Source of the DNA: Cytophagales bacterium | Lineage (GTDB): Bacteria > Bacteroidota > Bacteroidia > Cytophagales > Cyclobacteriaceae | Assembly: GCA_003541895.1 (NCBI GenBank) | Contig: DPLR01000274.1 | Location: forward strand, 1-6,029 | Direction of reading: 5' to 3' | Length of the DNA: 6,029 nucleotides | Shown here: positions 1 to 6,029 of the stretch, piece by piece | Layout of the letters: each line of letters begins with the position of its first letter | Position numbering within the stretch: the stretch's first letter is position 1 | Position numbers and translations under genes: made by a program | Notes under the pieces: generated by a model | Databases searched by the model: none | The model's input: the letters and a program-made list of their open reading frames with translations, nothing else | What the model was told of the DNA's origin: nothing

Positions 1-1563
1 GAAGATCAAAAAATGATTGCGCGCTCACTACTGTATATGTTGCTCGACAAATCTGATCCGGGCAAAATCCCTGCGAACGGAATCTATATTCAGCCAGATG
101 TTAAAGAATATTCAAGCCTTGATTTTTCTCAGGCGAAAGCGTTGATTGATAGTGGGTACGCTCAAACCATCCGCCAGATAAAGGAGATAAAATCGAAAGT
201 GCAGCCAAGGAAAACATGCGAAGATGTTGCTTTAAAGCGAAATCACTTTAATAGCAAAGCCACGCCAATTAAAGTGAATAAAATTGTTTATGAGCAGTTC
301 ACTAACCCTGAGCAAAAATATTTGAATCGATATTTCAAGAACGGTAAGCGACCATTGTATTTTAGTGATATAGAAAAGGGATATTATAAATTGGTTTCTG
401 AAGATTACTTTAACACCATTTACCCGAATTTCATTTTTAATCCGGAGACTAAGGATTACAGTTTTAAATTAACGAAGCGCAAACCTCGCAATTTTCAAGT
501 TGACTTCGGTGGAGTGATCGCCACACGCAACATCAGCAATATTTATTTAGGGCTTAACTATTATCATTTCAACAGAATACTGACCCATGCTCAGTTGAAC
601 ATTGCCACGGGTGATTTTTACAAATCCTTACAACTTAAATATCGATTTGACTTTCCTTTTTTTGGACGATTTTACATTGAGCCAGAAATCACCATTAACA
701 AATGGAATTTTATTCAGGGTAGTGATATTTTGTTAAAAAAATATTCGCCTACAGCTTTGGATAGGATCGACAGAAAATATGGAGTGTCGATTGGGATTCC
801 GGTGGCGAGACAAATAAAAGCATTTGTGAACGGAGCCTATTTTTTTAACAATGACCAATTCTTGGATAAGAATTATCTTGTTTCAACAGACACCTTGGAT
901 CAATTGGAATTATCGGGCACCCGGTTTGGGGTTGGAATTCTTTTTAACACGTTAAATCGAAAACAATATCCAACCGAGGGAAAATATTTTTCAATATCCT
1001 CGAATTATTTTTCACTAACAGAAGAATACACCCCCGGGAACACTTCATTGAATAAACTAGCTACAAGAAATAACCGAAGTTGGTTGCAGGCAAAAATTTC
1101 TCTTGAACAATATTTCAAAGCTGGGTTCTATAGCTCCGGATATTTACTCGAAGGTGTTCTTTCCAATCAGCCAACCTTTACAAATTATTTCAGCACAATC
1201 ATAAATGCGCCTGCCTTTAATCCTTTGCAAGACAGCCGAACATTACTTCTACAAAATTTCAGAGCGTTTAACTACGTAGCCGGAGGATTACGAAATATTT
1301 TTACCCTTCGAAAAAATATTGATTTTAGACTGGAAGCATATGCTTTTAAACCACTTCAGTCAATTGCTGAGGATGATAAACAGCTGGCTCGGATTGAGCA
1401 ACAGATACAGCAGTTTTATTTTGCGGGCATGGCGAGTTTCGTAATGCACAGTACTGTTGGGCCTATTAGCCTAAGTGCCAATTACTATGACGATCAGAAC
1501 AGGCAATTTTCAGTGCTACTGCATGTGGGATTTTTGCTTTTTAATAAAAATTCTCTCGAATAA
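1..1563 (+). CDS. Patatin-like phospholipase with Omp85-type beta-barrel, 5'-truncated by window edge
   Basis: The reading frame is open from base 1 (E-D-Q-K precedes the first ATG at 13), so this is the C-terminal 520 residues of a longer protein and the ATG at 13 is probably internal. The first ~200 bases encode what looks like the tail of a patatin domain: a PDV..YSSLDFS segment followed by AKALIDSGYAQT, as at the end of RssA/PlpD-type enzymes. Bases ~265-480 encode a single POTRA-like segment (PIKVNKIVYEQ..., then a helix and FNPETKDYSFKL). From ~484 to the stop the protein alternates aromatic and polar residues in many amphipathic strands, as in an outer-membrane barrel, and ends in a strand (FSVLLHVGFLLF) plus a short tail. 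Known PlpD-type fusions are lipid acyl hydrolases held at the outer membrane by a 16-strand barrel. The Gly-x-Ser-x-Gly nucleophile and Asp of the catalytic dyad are upstream and cannot be checked here. Substrate is unknown. Confidence 0.85.
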   Translation, partial: EDQKMIARSLLYMLLDKSDPGKIPANGIYIQPDVKEYSSLDFSQAKALIDSGYAQTIRQIKEIKSKVQPRKTCEDVALKRNHFNSKATPIKVNKIVYEQFTNPEQKYLNRYFKNGKRPLYFSDIEKGYYKLVSEDYFNTIYPNFIFNPETKDYSFKLTKRKPRNFQVDFGGVIATRNISNIYLGLNYYHFNRILTHAQLNIATGDFYKSLQLKYRFDFPFFGRFYIEPEITINKWNFIQGSDILLKKYSPTALDRIDRKYGVSIGIPVARQIKAFVNGAYFFNNDQFLDKNYLVSTDTLDQLELSGTRFGVGILFNTLNRKQYPTEGKYFSISSNYFSLTEEYTPGNTSLNKLATRNNRSWLQAKISLEQYFKAGFYSSGYLLEGVLSNQPTFTNYFSTIINAPAFNPLQDSRTLLLQNFRAFNYVAGGLRNIFTLRKNIDFRLEAYAFKPLQSIAEDDKQLARIEQQIQQFYFAGMASFVMHSTVGPISLSANYYDDQNRQFSVLLHVGFLLFNKNSLE

Positions 1564-1604
1564 ATGGAGTTGATTTATTCTTTTTGCACAGTTCTTGTTT
1601 TGAG

Positions 1605-1649
1605 AAAGCCGAAAATCAGATGTACTTTTTTTCGGCTTTTTGTTTTTTT
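1605..1649 (+). terminator. Rho-independent terminator after the patatin/Omp85 gene
   Basis: A perfect 11-bp inverted repeat, AAAGCCGAAAA (1605-1615) and TTTTCGGCTTT (1629-1639), surrounds a 13-nt loop. A T-rich tail follows (TTTTT at 1637-1641, then seven T at 1643-1649). It lies 42 bp after the stop of the upstream gene and 40 bp before the next start, so it should separate the patatin gene from the OmpA operon. Confidence 0.85.
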
Positions 1650-1689
1650 AAGTAGTTTTATCTTTTAATTCGTTGATAACCTTATAGCT

Positions 1690-3747
1690 ATGACTAGATT
1701 TCTTGGGGCCGCAGTGTTTGTCTTGTTCTCTTTTTCTTCTTTTAGCCAATCCGTTCAGTGGGCTTCAAAGGTTTTGCAATTCTCTTCTGAACTAACATCA
1801 GTGCAATATTCAGCAAAGCAAGCACTTGGTAAACCCAATGTTTTGCCTGCTGGCGGTCAAAATCCAAATGCTTGGACTCCGGATAAACCCAAGAGATCTG
1901 AATTTATAAAATTAGGTTATTCTACACCGATGCAGATCCGCCAAATCGCTATTGCCGAATCTTATAACCCTGGCGCTCTGTACAAAGCCTATGTTTATGA
2001 TGAGTCTGGTAAAGAATATGTGGTTTACTCTTCAATACCCGAAGCTAAGCCAATACAAAGCCGGATGCTGAACATATTTATGCAAAAGACTCCGTATAAA
2101 GTTGTTGCCGTAAAACTGGAATATGACGGGAAAGCCGTGCCAGACTATTTTTCAGTTGATGCCGTGGCCATCACTGATTCAAACTATCCGATTATTGCTG
2201 ATATTGTTAAACCTGAGTTGTTGGCGAAAGGCCTTGATATTGAAAGGCTTGATAAAAATGTGAACAGTGAATACAACGATTACAATGCTTTGCTTTCTCC
2301 CGATGGAAAGACCATGTATTTCAGCCGCCAAAATCACCCTGATAATATTGGCGGTATCAAAGACCGCGAAGATATTTGGTATTCAGAGCTTGGCACTGAT
2401 GGTAAGTGGCAACTTGCAAAAAATGCTGGCCCAACAATTAACAACGCTTATCCAAACTTTGTCAATGCCGTAACTATGGCAACACCAGATGGCCAGGCTG
2501 TGCTTCTTGTTCTAGGAAACAAATACAAAGACAATGGAACAATGACAGCGGGAGTTTCAGTGAGTAATAACATTGGAGGAAAATGGTCGAAACCAAAATC
2601 ATTAGAAATAAAGAACGATTACAATTATAGCGATCGAGCTCATTATTTTCTATCAAACACTCAAAAAGTGATGCTGATGTCTGTCGATCGCGAAGACACG
2701 CACGGAGGTCGAGATTTGTATGTTAGTTTTTCTCAGAACGATTCGTCATGGAGTGAGCCTTTAAACTTGGGTGGAGTTGTTAACACTTCGGGCGATGATG
2801 GTACGCCTTTCTTGGCTTCCGATGATAAGACACTCTATTATTCATCTAATGGCTTCAGTGGCTATGGCGCTCAAGATATTTATGTTACAAAACGATTGGA
2901 CGACACATGGACAAATTGGTCAGAGCCTCAGAACATGGGCCCCGAGATCAATTCGAAAAACGATGACATGTTTTTTAACATCCCATCTACTAGTGAGTAC
3001 GCTTACTTTTCACGCGCTGTAACACCTGAGAACTTTGATATCTTCAGAGTGAAAATGCCATTTTACAAAAACCCAGAACCTGTCATTGTTGTAAAAGGAA
3101 AACTGATTGATGCAAAAACAGGAAAGCCAATTGGCGCAAAAATTATTTATGAGCGTTTGCCCGATGGCAAAGAGGTTGGTAAAACATATTCAAATCCAGA
3201 GACAGGTGAATATGAAATAACGTTACCAGCGGGTTCTTTATACGGAGTTCGTGCTGAAGCAAAAGATTACATTTCTGAAAGCCAGAATTTGGATCTTAGA
3301 AATTATAAAGATTCTAAGACGCTGGAGGATAACATCAAATTGCAACCTGTAGAAGTGAAGGCAGTTGAAATTGCTCCGATTGAAGTTGCGCATGTTGAAG
3401 AAAATGCTTCGATTACGCTGAACAATATTTTCTTTGATTTTGATAAGTCCGTTTTGAAAGAAGAATCATTCCCTGAACTTGACCGACTCGTTAAGTTGAT
3501 GAACGATAAACCCAAAATGCAAGTAGAAGTTTCTGGTCATACAGATCAAGTGGGAACTGAAGAATACAATTTGGGATTGTCGCAACGAAGAGCAACTGCT
3601 GTTGGTGACTATTTGGTTCAAAAAGGCATTGCCAAAGATCGAATATCAGTGGTATTCTTTGGGGAGTCTAAGCCTATCGACAAAACGTACACAAGAGCTG
3701 GATATGCTAAGAACCGCAGAGTTGAATTTAAGATCATTAAATTGTAA
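1690..3747 (+). CDS. Exported OmpA-family protein: discoidin-like domain, PD40 beta-propeller, CRD and OmpA peptidoglycan-binding domain
   Basis: The 685-residue product starts with a signal peptide (residues 1 to ~20, hydrophobic core AAVFVLFSF, cleavage near SFS/Q). Residues ~23-161 look like a discoidin/galactose-binding-like beta-sandwich: an ASKVLQFSS start, AKQALGKPN, FIKLGYSTPMQIRQIAI, and a DYFSVDAVAI end. Residues ~198-456 hold about five PD40/WD40-like blades, the clearest being LLSPDGKTMYFSRQ (~201-214) and FLASDDKTLYYSSNG (~373-387). A carboxypeptidase-regulatory-like domain covers ~465-550 (VKGKLIDAKTGKPIGAKI). A Glu-rich linker leads to the OmpA C-terminal domain, ~578-685 (NIFFDFDKS, then SGHTDQVG). 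D619 and R634 match the Asp/Arg pair that grips diaminopimelate in OmpA domains, with the same 15-residue spacing. It is probably a periplasmic or outer-membrane peptidoglycan-anchored scaffold. Propeller-CRD-OmpA order recalls T9SS PorE, but PorE has TPRs at the N-terminus, so that name is not given. It is the first gene of a two-gene operon. No clear Shine-Dalgarno or promoter was seen. Confidence 0.9.
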   Translation: MTRFLGAAVFVLFSFSSFSQSVQWASKVLQFSSELTSVQYSAKQALGKPNVLPAGGQNPNAWTPDKPKRSEFIKLGYSTPMQIRQIAIAESYNPGALYKAYVYDESGKEYVVYSSIPEAKPIQSRMLNIFMQKTPYKVVAVKLEYDGKAVPDYFSVDAVAITDSNYPIIADIVKPELLAKGLDIERLDKNVNSEYNDYNALLSPDGKTMYFSRQNHPDNIGGIKDREDIWYSELGTDGKWQLAKNAGPTINNAYPNFVNAVTMATPDGQAVLLVLGNKYKDNGTMTAGVSVSNNIGGKWSKPKSLEIKNDYNYSDRAHYFLSNTQKVMLMSVDREDTHGGRDLYVSFSQNDSSWSEPLNLGGVVNTSGDDGTPFLASDDKTLYYSSNGFSGYGAQDIYVTKRLDDTWTNWSEPQNMGPEINSKNDDMFFNIPSTSEYAYFSRAVTPENFDIFRVKMPFYKNPEPVIVVKGKLIDAKTGKPIGAKIIYERLPDGKEVGKTYSNPETGEYEITLPAGSLYGVRAEAKDYISESQNLDLRNYKDSKTLEDNIKLQPVEVKAVEIAPIEVAHVEENASITLNNIFFDFDKSVLKEESFPELDRLVKLMNDKPKMQVEVSGHTDQVGTEEYNLGLSQRRATAVGDYLVQKGIAKDRISVVFFGESKPIDKTYTRAGYAKNRRVEFKIIKL

Positions 3748-3752
3748 GGGGC

Positions 3753-4466
3753 ATGAGTAAGAAACTCCAGATAATTCTTTTTATTCTAGTCACTGCCACA
3801 TGTGCTCGTGCGCAAGTTGACACGCTTATCTATGTGGATGGAAAAATTACAAGTGCTGCGACAAAAGAACCTATTAGTGCCAAGATCACTTATCAAAGCG
3901 AACCTTATGGCAATAAAATAGGATTCCTTTCGGGAAGCACGTTTAGTTTCCCCCTTTTTGATAACGATAAGTATTCTATTGTTATAGAAGCTCCTGGTTT
4001 TGCTAAAGCCAAGTATATGGTTGACCCGAAGGAGGCCAACGAGCAGAGAAGAATAATCAAAAACATTGAATTAGGTTTGCCTGTTAGCGCTGCGAAAGAA
4101 GCAGAGATTACACATACAGTAGGAAAGGTGATGCGCCTAGATAATCTCATTTTTGCAGCTGGTACTTCCAAGATTGATGCAGCTTCTCACAAAGAATTGG
4201 ATGATGTGGTTAAAATGCTAAAGTCCAATCCGAAAATGGTAATTCAGTTGGAAGGGCACACTGATATTGTCGGGGTTCCTTCGGCCAATATGAAACTTTC
4301 TCAAGATAGAGTTGATGCAGTTAAGAACTACCTCGTTAGTAAAGGAGCAAATAAAAATAATATTAAAACAAAAGCTTTCGGTGGAACCCAGCCTCTATCT
4401 AAAGAGAATACAGAGGAAGCCCATAAATTGAATCGAAGAGTTGAGTTAAGGGTTTTAGAAAACTAG
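3753..4466 (+). CDS. Small exported OmpA-family protein with CRD and peptidoglycan-binding domain
   Basis: The 237-residue product has a signal peptide (residues 1 to ~21, core IILFILVTATCA, cleavage near ARA/Q). A CRD-like segment covers ~23-110 (VDGKITSAATKEPISAKITY, then a PGFAKAKYMVD region). The OmpA C-terminal domain covers ~127-237, with NLIFAAGTSKID as its first strand, GHTDIVG, and NRRVELRV near the end. D171 and R186 keep the Asp/Arg diaminopimelate-binding pair at the family spacing. The order CRD then OmpA repeats the C-terminal half of the preceding gene, so it looks like a diverged tandem paralogue without the discoidin-like and propeller parts. Only 5 bp (GGGGC) separate it from the upstream stop, so it is surely co-transcribed. 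The G-run is very close to the ATG for a normal Shine-Dalgarno, which suggests translational coupling. Role beyond peptidoglycan anchoring is unknown. C17 does not sit in a good lipobox. Confidence 0.9.
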   Translation: MSKKLQIILFILVTATCARAQVDTLIYVDGKITSAATKEPISAKITYQSEPYGNKIGFLSGSTFSFPLFDNDKYSIVIEAPGFAKAKYMVDPKEANEQRRIIKNIELGLPVSAAKEAEITHTVGKVMRLDNLIFAAGTSKIDAASHKELDDVVKMLKSNPKMVIQLEGHTDIVGVPSANMKLSQDRVDAVKNYLVSKGANKNNIKTKAFGGTQPLSKENTEEAHKLNRRVELRVLEN

Positions 4467-4469
4467 TTT
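4460..4469. other. Palindrome carrying both stop codons of the convergent genes
   Basis: AAACTAGTTT is a perfect 10-bp palindrome. Its central CTAG supplies TAG for the + strand OmpA gene (4464-4466) and, on the other strand, TAG for the transglutaminase-like gene (4463-4465). The coding regions therefore overlap by 4 bp and no intergenic terminator exists between them. Confidence 0.8.
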
Positions 4470-5236
4470 GCCAAAGCCCAAGTGCGGGTCGATGCACTTT
4501 GATGTGTGCGTAGTTTTAAAAGTAAGTCTTCCTTGATATCTAAATTGACTCTACGGGTTTCAATCGCTTTGAGTAAAATTGGCGTGAAAGTCTCAATGCG
4601 AGCGTTGTCATAAATTTTCCACGATTGTTCCAAGAAAAAACTGCTCTCAACGAGTTCGTTCTTTTTGAACGACACAATCGCTTTGTTAAAATACAGTAGA
4701 CCTAAAAGTTTTTCGGGCGAAATTTCATTGTACATTTCTACACTTGATAGATAAAAGTTTTTATTCGATCGATTGAATTCCTTATACAATAAAATTTTCT
4801 CTTTGATTTTCTGTGCATCCGTTATCATGCCGCCAAATCGATCGGTGGTTTCTAACAGAATTTCTCCTCTTTCAGTTTGGGCAATTATAAAGATGTGATA
4901 ATTCGTTTCGATCAATTTATAATCAATATGTAGTCGCTCAAAGACAAGCGATAGGAAATACGTTCCACTGAGGCAATCGTAGGTGCGGTTACTAAAAATA
5001 TCTTCTGGCTGAGAATATGCTTTGTAGTTCCTTAGAAATTTTCGGTGGGCAACTCTGAAAATAGAACGAATCAAATCTTCTTTTGTAGAATAGTGATGCT
5101 GAGAAATTGGCCTAATAAAATCCTCGATCCGCTTGCTATATGGATTTTGATTCGAATCCCCATTTGCCAAATTGTTCTGACCTTGACAAACTGAAACAAG
5201 AATTGCAAAAATCGGAATTAAATACCTTCCCTTCAT
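4463..5236 (-). CDS. Exported transglutaminase-like (cysteine-hydrolase fold) protein with TPR-like C-terminus
   Basis: The 257-residue product begins with a signal peptide (residues 1 to ~20, core YLIPIFAILVSV, likely cleavage near Q20), so it should act in the periplasm or at the envelope. Residues ~52-136 look like a transglutaminase-like core. C88 in YDCLSGTYFLSLVFERL sits at the start of a helix, H114 lies in ETNYHIFI, and an acidic residue follows in LLETTDRFGG (E129, or less likely D132). This Cys/His/acid order and the ETT signature resemble bacterial transglutaminase-like proteins of the SirB1 type, which also carry TPR-like helices. Here residues ~172-232 are helical with a TPR-like pattern (LLYFNKAIVSFKKNELVESSFFLEQS). 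The activity (protease, amidase, cross-linker or none) cannot be read from sequence. The gene stands alone on the - strand, convergent with the OmpA operon and divergent from the aldehyde dehydrogenase. The chosen start is the only Met giving a complete signal peptide; an operator-like dyad abuts it. Confidence 0.75.
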   Translation of the reverse strand: MKGRYLIPIFAILVSVCQGQNNLANGDSNQNPYSKRIEDFIRPISQHHYSTKEDLIRSIFRVAHRKFLRNYKAYSQPEDIFSNRTYDCLSGTYFLSLVFERLHIDYKLIETNYHIFIIAQTERGEILLETTDRFGGMITDAQKIKEKILLYKEFNRSNKNFYLSSVEMYNEISPEKLLGLLYFNKAIVSFKKNELVESSFFLEQSWKIYDNARIETFTPILLKAIETRRVNLDIKEDLLLKLRTHQSASTRTWALAN

Positions 5237-5276
5237 GTTAAGCCAATGTTACCAAATGATAACATGAATTTAACAT
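5235..5276. promoter_or_regulatory. Nested four-half-site dyad, candidate operator at the transglutaminase-like gene start
   Basis: ATGTTA occurs at 5235-5240 and 5246-5251, and its inverse TAACAT at 5260-5265 and 5271-5276. Both pairs share the same centre (5255.5), and the copies in each half are 11 bp apart, about one helical turn. Comparing the 21-bp halves by eye, 15 of 21 positions are symmetric, including an outer ATGTTAA. The outermost half-site overlaps the start codon of the - strand gene (5234-5236). This geometry fits cooperative binding of two dimers of a repressor. The regulator is not identifiable from this window. Confidence 0.5.
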
Positions 5277-5283
5277 AGAGATA

Positions 5284-5313
5284 ATACAAATCAAAATAGG
5301 CCGTGATTTGTAT
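5284..5313. repeat. Perfect 10-bp inverted repeat in the divergent intergenic region
   Basis: ATACAAATCA (5284-5293) is exactly inverted as TGATTTGTAT (5304-5313), with a 10-nt spacer AAATAGGCCG. No T-run follows on either strand, so a terminator is unlikely. Its place midway between divergent starts suggests an operator, with each arm carrying a TTTG core on one strand that could belong to a Bacteroidota promoter. It could also form a hairpin in the leader of either transcript. Confidence 0.5.
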
Positions 5314-5316
5314 CAA
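5287..5316 (-). promoter_or_regulatory. Possible Bacteroidota-type promoter for the transglutaminase-like gene
   Basis: Reading the - strand, TTG (5316-5314) is followed after 19 bp by TTGATTTG (5294-5287). The second element differs at one informative position from the -7 consensus TAnnTTTG, and the spacing fits the -33/-7 arrangement of this phylum. Transcription would begin near 5280, just upstream of the dyad at 5235-5276. Such short AT-rich matches arise easily by chance. Confidence 0.25.
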
Positions 5317-5361
5317 CTTAGGAGACAATAAAATCAGCTAACTTTCTGAAAAAAGAGCCTA

Positions 5362-6029
5362 ATGACTGATGATATTAAAATTGATTTTCAGAGAATAACT
5401 GATATCCACGAACGTCAGAAGAAGAAAAGTTTACTGCTTCGTACCGAACCTATTAAAGAACGCAAGGCCAGACTTAAGAATTTGGAGAAAACAATTCTCA
5501 ATTTTCGCCAACGGATAGCGGAGGCTGTAAGTAATGATTTTAAGAAACCAAAATTGGAGTCTGATATTTCTGAATTATATCCAATACTCACAGAAATCCG
5601 TCATGCACTTAGTCATATTGATCGTTGGTGTGAGTCAATAAAAATTGATGCGCCTCTTACCTACCTTGGAACTCGATCTGAAATTCGTTTTGAGCCGAAA
5701 GGCACTTGCCTGATTATCGCACCCTGGAATTTTCCAGTCAATTTATGTTTGGGTCCGCTAGTTTCCTGTTTGGCCGCAGGCAATACGGCTGTTATCAAAC
5801 CTTCCGAACTAACGCCCAATACTTCGAAGGTAATTGCAGAAATAATTAAAGAAACTTTTGATGAGGATGTTGTTACTGTTATTGAAGGTGATCAACATAT
5901 TTCAGAGCAATTGCTTGAGCTACCTTTTGATCACATCTTTTTTACAGGAAGCCCTTCCGTTGGAAAATTGGTGATGAAAGCGGCTGCCGAAAACCTTAGT
6001 TCGGTCACATTAGAACTAGGAGGTAAGTC
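5362..6029 (+). CDS. Aldehyde dehydrogenase, ALDH3-like, 3'-truncated by window edge
   Basis: An open frame runs from ATG 5362 to the window end, giving 222 residues and two extra bases. It matches the N-terminal, NAD(P)-binding half of an aldehyde dehydrogenase, which oxidises aldehydes to carboxylic acids in the cytoplasm. Visible signatures: IIAPWNFP (118-125) with N123 as the oxyanion-hole Asn; AAGNTAVIKPSE (138-149) with K146 contacting the cofactor; FFTGSPSVGK (193-202) at the Rossmann region; and LELGGK (217-222) with E218 as the general base. The catalytic Cys should lie about 35 residues beyond the window. The N-terminal helix pattern (RKARLKNLEKTILNF..., ELYPILTEIRHAL) and the absence of a longer leader favour the ALDH3/coniferyl-aldehyde-dehydrogenase-like group. 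There is no signal peptide. The ATG is preceded by a purine-rich AAAAAAGAG but no strong Shine-Dalgarno. The substrate is unknown. It shares a 125-bp divergent region with the transglutaminase-like gene. Confidence 0.9.
   Translation, partial: MTDDIKIDFQRITDIHERQKKKSLLLRTEPIKERKARLKNLEKTILNFRQRIAEAVSNDFKKPKLESDISELYPILTEIRHALSHIDRWCESIKIDAPLTYLGTRSEIRFEPKGTCLIIAPWNFPVNLCLGPLVSCLAAGNTAVIKPSELTPNTSKVIAEIIKETFDEDVVTVIEGDQHISEQLLELPFDHIFFTGSPSVGKLVMKAAAENLSSVTLELGGK

Noticed and set aside
13..15. ATG at 13 as the true start of the patatin/Omp85 gene
   Set aside because: The frame is open to base 1, there is no signal peptide at this Met, and the residues that follow match the end of a patatin domain rather than a protein start.
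1653..1660. TAGTTTTA as a -7 promoter element for the OmpA operon
   Set aside because: It lacks the final G of TAnnTTTG and there is no TTTG at the right distance upstream; the region is AT-rich enough for chance matches.
2267..3022. Short reading frames inside the large OmpA gene (2267-2473 +, 2474-2656 -, 2771-3022 +)
   Set aside because: They lie wholly within a strongly supported coding region with recognisable domains in another frame and show no domain of their own.
1690..3747. Assignment of the large OmpA protein as PorE of the type IX secretion system
   Set aside because: The propeller-CRD-OmpA order fits, but the N-terminus is a discoidin-like domain instead of TPRs and there is no lipobox; no other T9SS gene is in the window.
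3753..3815. Lipoprotein signal in the small OmpA protein (C17), and likewise C17 of the transglutaminase-like protein
   Set aside because: The residues before Cys (TAT and VSV) do not fit a lipobox, whose -1 position should be Gly, Ala or Ser; ordinary signal-peptidase I sites just after fit better.
3303..4171. Short - strand frames at 3303-3515 and 3905-4171
   Set aside because: Antisense shadows of the two OmpA-domain genes; low-complexity products without family features.
4480..4499. AAGTGC-N8-GCACTT as a terminator for the OmpA operon
   Set aside because: The stem is only 6 bp with no T-run after it on the + strand, and it lies inside the coding region of the convergent gene.

Overview
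The window looks like chromosome from a member of the Bacteroidota, probably Cytophagales-like. The lineage is inferred from AT-rich DNA, short signal peptides ending in ...SQ or ...AQ, weak Shine-Dalgarno sequences, and gene families common in that phylum: a patatin/Omp85 fusion, PD40-OmpA proteins with a carboxypeptidase-regulatory-like domain, and a secreted transglutaminase-like protein. The species cannot be named from this sequence. No RNA gene, mobile element or CRISPR array was seen.

Layout. (1) Positions 1-1563, + strand: the 3' part of a patatin-like phospholipase with a POTRA-like segment and an outer-membrane beta-barrel; its catalytic domain lies upstream of the window. A rho-independent terminator follows (about 1605-1649). 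(2) 1690-3747 and 3753-4466, + strand: a two-gene operon with a 5-bp gap, encoding a 685-residue OmpA-family protein (discoidin-like domain, PD40 propeller, CRD, OmpA domain) and a 237-residue protein that looks like a compact version of its C-terminal half (CRD, OmpA domain). (3) 4463-5236, - strand: a secreted transglutaminase-like protein, convergent with the operon; the two stop codons share one CTAG. (4) 5237-5361: a 125-bp divergent intergenic region with two strong inverted repeats. One is a nested four-half-site dyad that runs into the start codon of the transglutaminase-like gene. The other is a perfect 10-bp inverted repeat. (5) 5362 to the window end, + strand: the N-terminal half of an ALDH3-like aldehyde dehydrogenase that no complete reading frame in the window would reveal.

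How the genes fit together. The first four genes all concern the cell envelope: an outer-membrane barrel enzyme, two exported peptidoglycan-binding proteins and an exported cysteine-hydrolase-like protein. The aldehyde dehydrogenase is cytoplasmic and is linked to the transglutaminase-like gene only by the shared intergenic region. I see no clearly new defence or mobile system. The parts most worth a second look are the symmetric operator-like region at 5235-5313 and the tandem CRD-OmpA pair.
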